Under the pieces are notes generated by a model that was not told the origin of the DNA, ran no database searches, and worked only from the letters and a program-made list of their open reading frames with translations. DNA of 8,857 nt from Flavobacteriales bacterium (GTDB lineage Bacteria > Bacteroidota > Bacteroidia > Flavobacteriales > PHOS-HE28). Location of the stretch: positions 1 to 8,857 of the forward strand of contig SSGN01000104.1 in assembly GCA_008016945.1 (NCBI GenBank), given 5' to 3'. Within the stretch, counting starts at the first letter, position 1. The number at the start of each line of letters is the position of its first letter. This document shows positions 5,691-8,857 of this stretch, piece after piece. The translations under genes and the position numbers were made by a program.

Positions 5691-7262
5691 CCGCACCGGA
5701 GCCTCGAGCGTATAGATCGTGATGGCCGTACCGGCCACCTGTTCCACGCGCGCGCCGGCCCCGCGCGGATCCGCTTTGAACCGGAGCCATGCGGGGTCTT
5801 GGGCGAAACGGGGATCCGCCTCCGACCGTGGTGAGGAGACGATGACGTTGATGCCGTGCTTCGCGATGAATTCGTTGAACCCCGTTCGCATCTCCGTGGT
5901 CGGTACCTGGATGCTTCCTGCGCGTTGGTAGGTCGCATAGCCTCCGTCCGGGTCGAGGATCACGAGTGGTCCGGGGAGTTCCGATCGGCGCAACGCGTTG
6001 ATCGTCGCCAGCACCGGGCGTTCCGGCTTGCCGAAGGGACGGCCACTGTACAGCACGAGGATCGCCGCGGCCGATGCCGCTAGCATCCATGGTGCACGAT
6101 CGGTGCCTCTGGTGCCGACCGGGAAGATCCGAGCGAGCGCGGGAAGCATGCAGAGGATGATCGGGAAGATCAGGTAGTGCTGACGGGGATGGATGATCAC
6201 CGCAGCGATCAAGGCGGGTAGCGAGAGGACCAGGACCATGGCGTATGTCCCACGGTGTGGGGCTCCCGGTTCGCGCGTGGTGTAGAGGGACCAACCCAGG
6301 GCGAGGCACAACGCGATCAGCAACACCGAGGCGACACGATCCATACGGGCCCCGGCGGGCAGCATCATCCGTCCGATGGCTGGAACCAGTTGGCGTAGGT
6401 TCTGCCCGATGTGCCAAAGGATGCGGTCCGGTGCCGTGGTCAGCGCAGTGGTCAGACTGGTGGAGCTGCCGAGGTCCGCCGCTGCGATGGCCTCCCATCC
6501 CGTCCACGGGTCCATGTCGCCCGATCCAGTGGCCACCTTGTTCAACGCGTAGTGCTGACCGAAGGCGACCGTGCTTCGGCCGTGCCCGAATGGACTGCCC
6601 AACCAGAGTACGAGGACGAGGGCCAGCAGTCCGGGGACCCAGGCCCACCGCTTGGCCGGAGGGTCTCCACCGCGCACCCGCCGTTTGGCGTCGTGGATCC
6701 ACAGCCCGATGAGCCCGAATATGCTCAGGGCGAATTCCGGACGGATGTACGTGGCCACGATCGCGGCGCACGATACGATGGCCCAGCCCCGATCGCGTGA
6801 CCGGGAAACGCTCCGAAACAGGAGCCCCAGCAGGAGGATGATCAGTGCGAAGACCGATACGCGCGGCCAGTTCAGGATGTTCAGCGTGGAGAGCAGGATG
6901 AACAGGCCCGCAAGGAATGCCGCCGAGATCGATGTGCCCAGCGCGCGGAGCACGAGGAAGAACAGGAAGGGCAACAAGGCGATCGTGAAGCCCAGGTTCA
7001 GGAAGTAGCGGTCAACGGGATCCGCAAGGACGAACTGAAGCGCCCGGTACCACAACGAATACAGCGGTGCCATGTCGGCGTCGGGCATCCCTTCCGTATC
7101 GATCATGGCCCCGCGATGGAGGTAGGCGGTCTCATCGTACAGGCCGATGTCGAGCCGCTGCGTGGCATACACCGCGACCAGCACGCAGAGCAGCCCGAAC
7201 AACAGGGTCACGAGCCGAGTGCGGCGCGCGTGCGTTGGGGCGTTGGGGTGGGGGGATGCCAT
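5664..7262 (-). CDS. Polytopic membrane protein, probable GT-C-type glycosyltransferase
   Basis: The 532-residue product has a basic N-terminus followed by about ten or eleven hydrophobic segments (roughly 16-34, 89-106, 111-130, 134-150, 159-176, 178-189, 208-222, 309-326, 338-356, 360-378, 390-405) and a soluble C-terminal domain (about 410-525). The first extracytoplasmic loop carries an acidic pair, D43-E44, in IGLYDETAYLHRG (39-51). GT-C glycosyltransferases, which use lipid-linked sugars, typically have such acidic residues there. The stretch HPRQHYLIFPI (358-368) resembles the Arg-Tyr region before a late helix in PMT/ArnT-like proteins. Together these suggest a GT-C fold enzyme acting at the outer face of the inner membrane, but I cannot name a family, donor or acceptor. 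The start at 7262 lies 27 bp after the priA stop, so the two are probably co-transcribed. The stop lies inside the 3' end of the SRAP gene. The alternative is a membrane protein of unknown function. Confidence 0.7.
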   Translation of the reverse strand: MASPHPNAPTHARRTRLVTLLFGLLCVLVAVYATQRLDIGLYDETAYLHRGAMIDTEGMPDADMAPLYSLWYRALQFVLADPVDRYFLNLGFTIALLPFLFFLVLRALGTSISAAFLAGLFILLSTLNILNWPRVSVFALIILLLGLLFRSVSRSRDRGWAIVSCAAIVATYIRPEFALSIFGLIGLWIHDAKRRVRGGDPPAKRWAWVPGLLALVLVLWLGSPFGHGRSTVAFGQHYALNKVATGSGDMDPWTGWEAIAAADLGSSTSLTTALTTAPDRILWHIGQNLRQLVPAIGRMMLPAGARMDRVASVLLIALCLALGWSLYTTREPGAPHRGTYAMVLVLSLPALIAAVIIHPRQHYLIFPIILCMLPALARIFPVGTRGTDRAPWMLAASAAAILVLYSGRPFGKPERPVLATINALRRSELPGPLVILDPDGGYATYQRAGSIQVPTTEMRTGFNEFIAKHGINVIVSSPRSEADPRFAQDPAWLRFKADPRGAGARVEQVAGTAITIYTLEAPVRLPHRPAQE

Positions 7263-7289
7263 GGCCGGGATCAGCGGGGTGGTCGGTTC

Positions 7290-8857
7290 TTAGAGCGGGT
7301 CCACATCCGTTACCAACTGTACCGCGCTGTGGGCGCTATCGCCGAACACCCTGTCGATGGTGTCGCGAAGGTGCTCCTTGCCCGCTTGGTGCGTGGCTCT
7401 CGGTAGTTTCACCAACAGGCGCCGGAGGTGTTTGTCGCGGATACGCGATACCACGGGGATCTCCGGCCCCAGCACCAGGTCGCCGAAGTAGGGGCGCAAT
7501 GCATGCGCCAGCGTGTGTGCGGTGTGTGCGACACGTTCTTCGGAACGGTGCTTCAACGTGAGTTGTACCAGACGCATGAAGGGCGGGTAGCCATGGGTAC
7601 GGCGGTGTTCCAATTCGCGTTGGTACATGCCTTCCACATCGTGGTGCACCACCAGCTCCAATATCGGATGCTGTACCTCCTGTGCTTGGATGATCACTGT
7701 GCCCGCGGTCTTTCGCCTTCCCGAACGGCCGGCCACTTGCGCCATCAGCTGGAAGGCCCGTTCATGCGCCCGGAAGTCGGGGAAGCGCATCAGGTTGTCG
7801 GCGTTCAGGATGGCCACGGTGCTCACGTGGTCGAAATCGAGTCCCTTGGTCACCATCTGCGTGCCCACCAGGATGTCCACCGCCCCTTGCCCGAAGGCGG
7901 TGAGGATGCGGTCCAGCGCGTGGCGTCCACGGGTGGTGTCCTGGTCCATGCGGGCGATGCGTGCGCTGGTGAACAGCTCGCTCAGTTCCTCCTCGATCTT
8001 CTCCGTGCCGAAGCCCAGCATCCGCAGGCGAGAACTGCCGCAGTTGCCACAGTGCGTGGGTGGAGCGTACTGCCTGCCGCAGTAGTGGCAGCGCAGCTGG
8101 TGCTGGAACTTGTGGTAGGTCAGGCTCACGTCGCACTGGTCGCACTGGGGGACCCAATCGCATGTTTCGCATTGCCACACCGGCACGTAGCCACGGCGGT
8201 TCTGGAACACGATCACCTGCTCGCGTTTGTCCAGTGCCTGTTGGATATGGTCGATCAGCGTGGCCGAGAAATGACCGCGCATCAGTTTCCGCTTGGCCGC
8301 GTCGCGCAGGTCCACCCGCGTGATCATCGGCATGCGCACATCGCCGTATCGCACCAGCAGTTCCACCGAGCCGTACTTCCCGCTACGTGCGTTGTACAGG
8401 CTTTCCATGCTCGGTGTGGCGGAGCCCAGCAGCACCTTCGTACCATGCAAGGCGGCCAGCACGATGGCCATGTCGCGGGCATGGTAGCGCGGTGCGGGTT
8501 CGTGTTGCTTGTAGCTCGGGTCGTGCTCCTCGTCCACGATCACCAGGCCCAGCCGGGTGAAGGGCAGGAAGATGGCCGACCGCGCCCCCACGATCACGCG
8601 CGGCGGTGTATCGCTGGTGCAGCGCATCCAGAGGGCGGTGCGCTCGTGCTGGGCCATGCGCGAATGGAAAACGGCCACCGTTTCCCCGAGCCGCGATCGC
8701 AGCCTGGCGATGATCTGGGTGGTGAGGGCGATCTCCGGAAGAAGGTAGAGCACCTGCTGACCACGGGAGAGCGCTTCCAGGATCAGGGTGATGTACAGTT
8801 CGGTCTTGCCGCTCGAGGTCACCCCGCGCAGGAGCACCACCTCGTGCTTCTCGAAAC
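7290..8857 (-). CDS. priA: Primosomal protein N' (replication restart helicase PriA), 5' end outside window
   Basis: The visible 521 residues are the helicase and C-terminal part of PriA, the 3'-to-5' DNA helicase that recognises abandoned forks and reloads the replicative helicase. The N-terminal DNA-binding region, about 300 residues in typical PriA, is beyond the right edge. In fragment numbering, Walker A is GVTSSGKT (11-18) and the DEAD-type motif is DEEH (108-111). Two zinc sites are formed by eight cysteines (229, 232, 238, 241, 256, 259, 269, 272), and motif VI is QVAGRSGRR (373-381), where many PriA proteins have GRAGR. The chain ends in DVDPL, as PriA proteins commonly do. A GTG codon at 8840 is not the start, because the frame stays open upstream to the window edge and Walker A would lie at the very N-terminus. 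The gene ends 27 bp before the GT-C-like gene, same strand. Confidence 0.97.
   Translation of the reverse strand, partial: FEKHEVVLLRGVTSSGKTELYITLILEALSRGQQVLYLLPEIALTTQIIARLRSRLGETVAVFHSRMAQHERTALWMRCTSDTPPRVIVGARSAIFLPFTRLGLVIVDEEHDPSYKQHEPAPRYHARDMAIVLAALHGTKVLLGSATPSMESLYNARSGKYGSVELLVRYGDVRMPMITRVDLRDAAKRKLMRGHFSATLIDHIQQALDKREQVIVFQNRRGYVPVWQCETCDWVPQCDQCDVSLTYHKFQHQLRCHYCGRQYAPPTHCGNCGSSRLRMLGFGTEKIEEELSELFTSARIARMDQDTTRGRHALDRILTAFGQGAVDILVGTQMVTKGLDFDHVSTVAILNADNLMRFPDFRAHERAFQLMAQVAGRSGRRKTAGTVIIQAQEVQHPILELVVHHDVEGMYQRELEHRRTHGYPPFMRLVQLTLKHRSEERVAHTAHTLAHALRPYFGDLVLGPEIPVVSRIRDKHLRRLLVKLPRATHQAGKEHLRDTIDRVFGDSAHSAVQLVTDVDPL

Noticed and set aside
5401..6771. 456-codon minus-strand open frame across the SRAP and GT-C-like genes
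   Set aside because: It is a shifted frame of the membrane protein gene and runs antisense to SRAP. Its product is Arg/Gly/Pro/His-rich without membrane segments, while the other frame gives a coherent polytopic protein.
8838..8840. GTG as a start codon of priA
   Set aside because: The frame continues open to the window end and the Walker A motif would fall a few residues from the N-terminus. PriA has a large N-terminal DNA-binding region, so the gene is simply cut by the window.

Overview
The window reads as a stretch of chromosome from a GC-rich member of the Bacteroidota, possibly an uncultured Flavobacteriales-like lineage. The evidence is indirect. The large ABC permease has the 8-membrane-segment, roughly 800-residue architecture common in that phylum, Shine-Dalgarno sequences are mostly absent, and a few sites resemble the TAnnTTTG -7 element. 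TGA, TAG and TAA are all used as stops, so the standard code applies. I see no tRNA, rRNA, CRISPR array, insertion sequence or phage gene.

Layout, left to right. Positions 1-88 (minus) hold what may be the N-terminus of a very basic small protein that runs off the left edge. Positions 89-261 are non-coding and contain a perfect 17-bp inverted repeat (137-171), best read as the transcription end of the exporter operon. Positions 262-4744 (minus) are a three-gene MacAB-type tripartite exporter, transcribed from right to left: membrane fusion protein (3497-4744), ABC ATPase (2708-3403) and large FtsX/MacB-type permease (262-2697). No outer-membrane TolC-like partner is present. A 169-bp divergent intergenic region (4745-4913) separates it from a plus-strand SRAP/YedK-family gene (4914-5690), an abasic-site DNA-protein crosslinking enzyme. 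The SRAP gene overlaps tail to tail, by 27 bp, with a minus-strand gene for a polytopic GT-C-like membrane protein (5664-7262). That gene lies 27 bp downstream of priA (7290 to beyond the right edge), the primosomal helicase for replication restart, of which only the helicase and C-terminal part is visible.

Functionally there are two blocks. One is a complete inner-membrane and periplasmic export machine: the adaptor bridges the periplasm, the ATPase supplies energy and the permease moves substrate or transmits force. The other holds two genome-maintenance genes (SRAP and PriA) with a membrane glycosyltransferase-like gene between them. Palindromes in the divergent intergenic region (4843-4856) and between the adaptor and ATPase genes (3440-3455) are the best candidate control sites.

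Most of the window is ordinary core or housekeeping-like DNA, and I did not find a convincing new system. The items most worth checking are the palindromes, the possible basic protein at the left edge and the convergent gene overlap.
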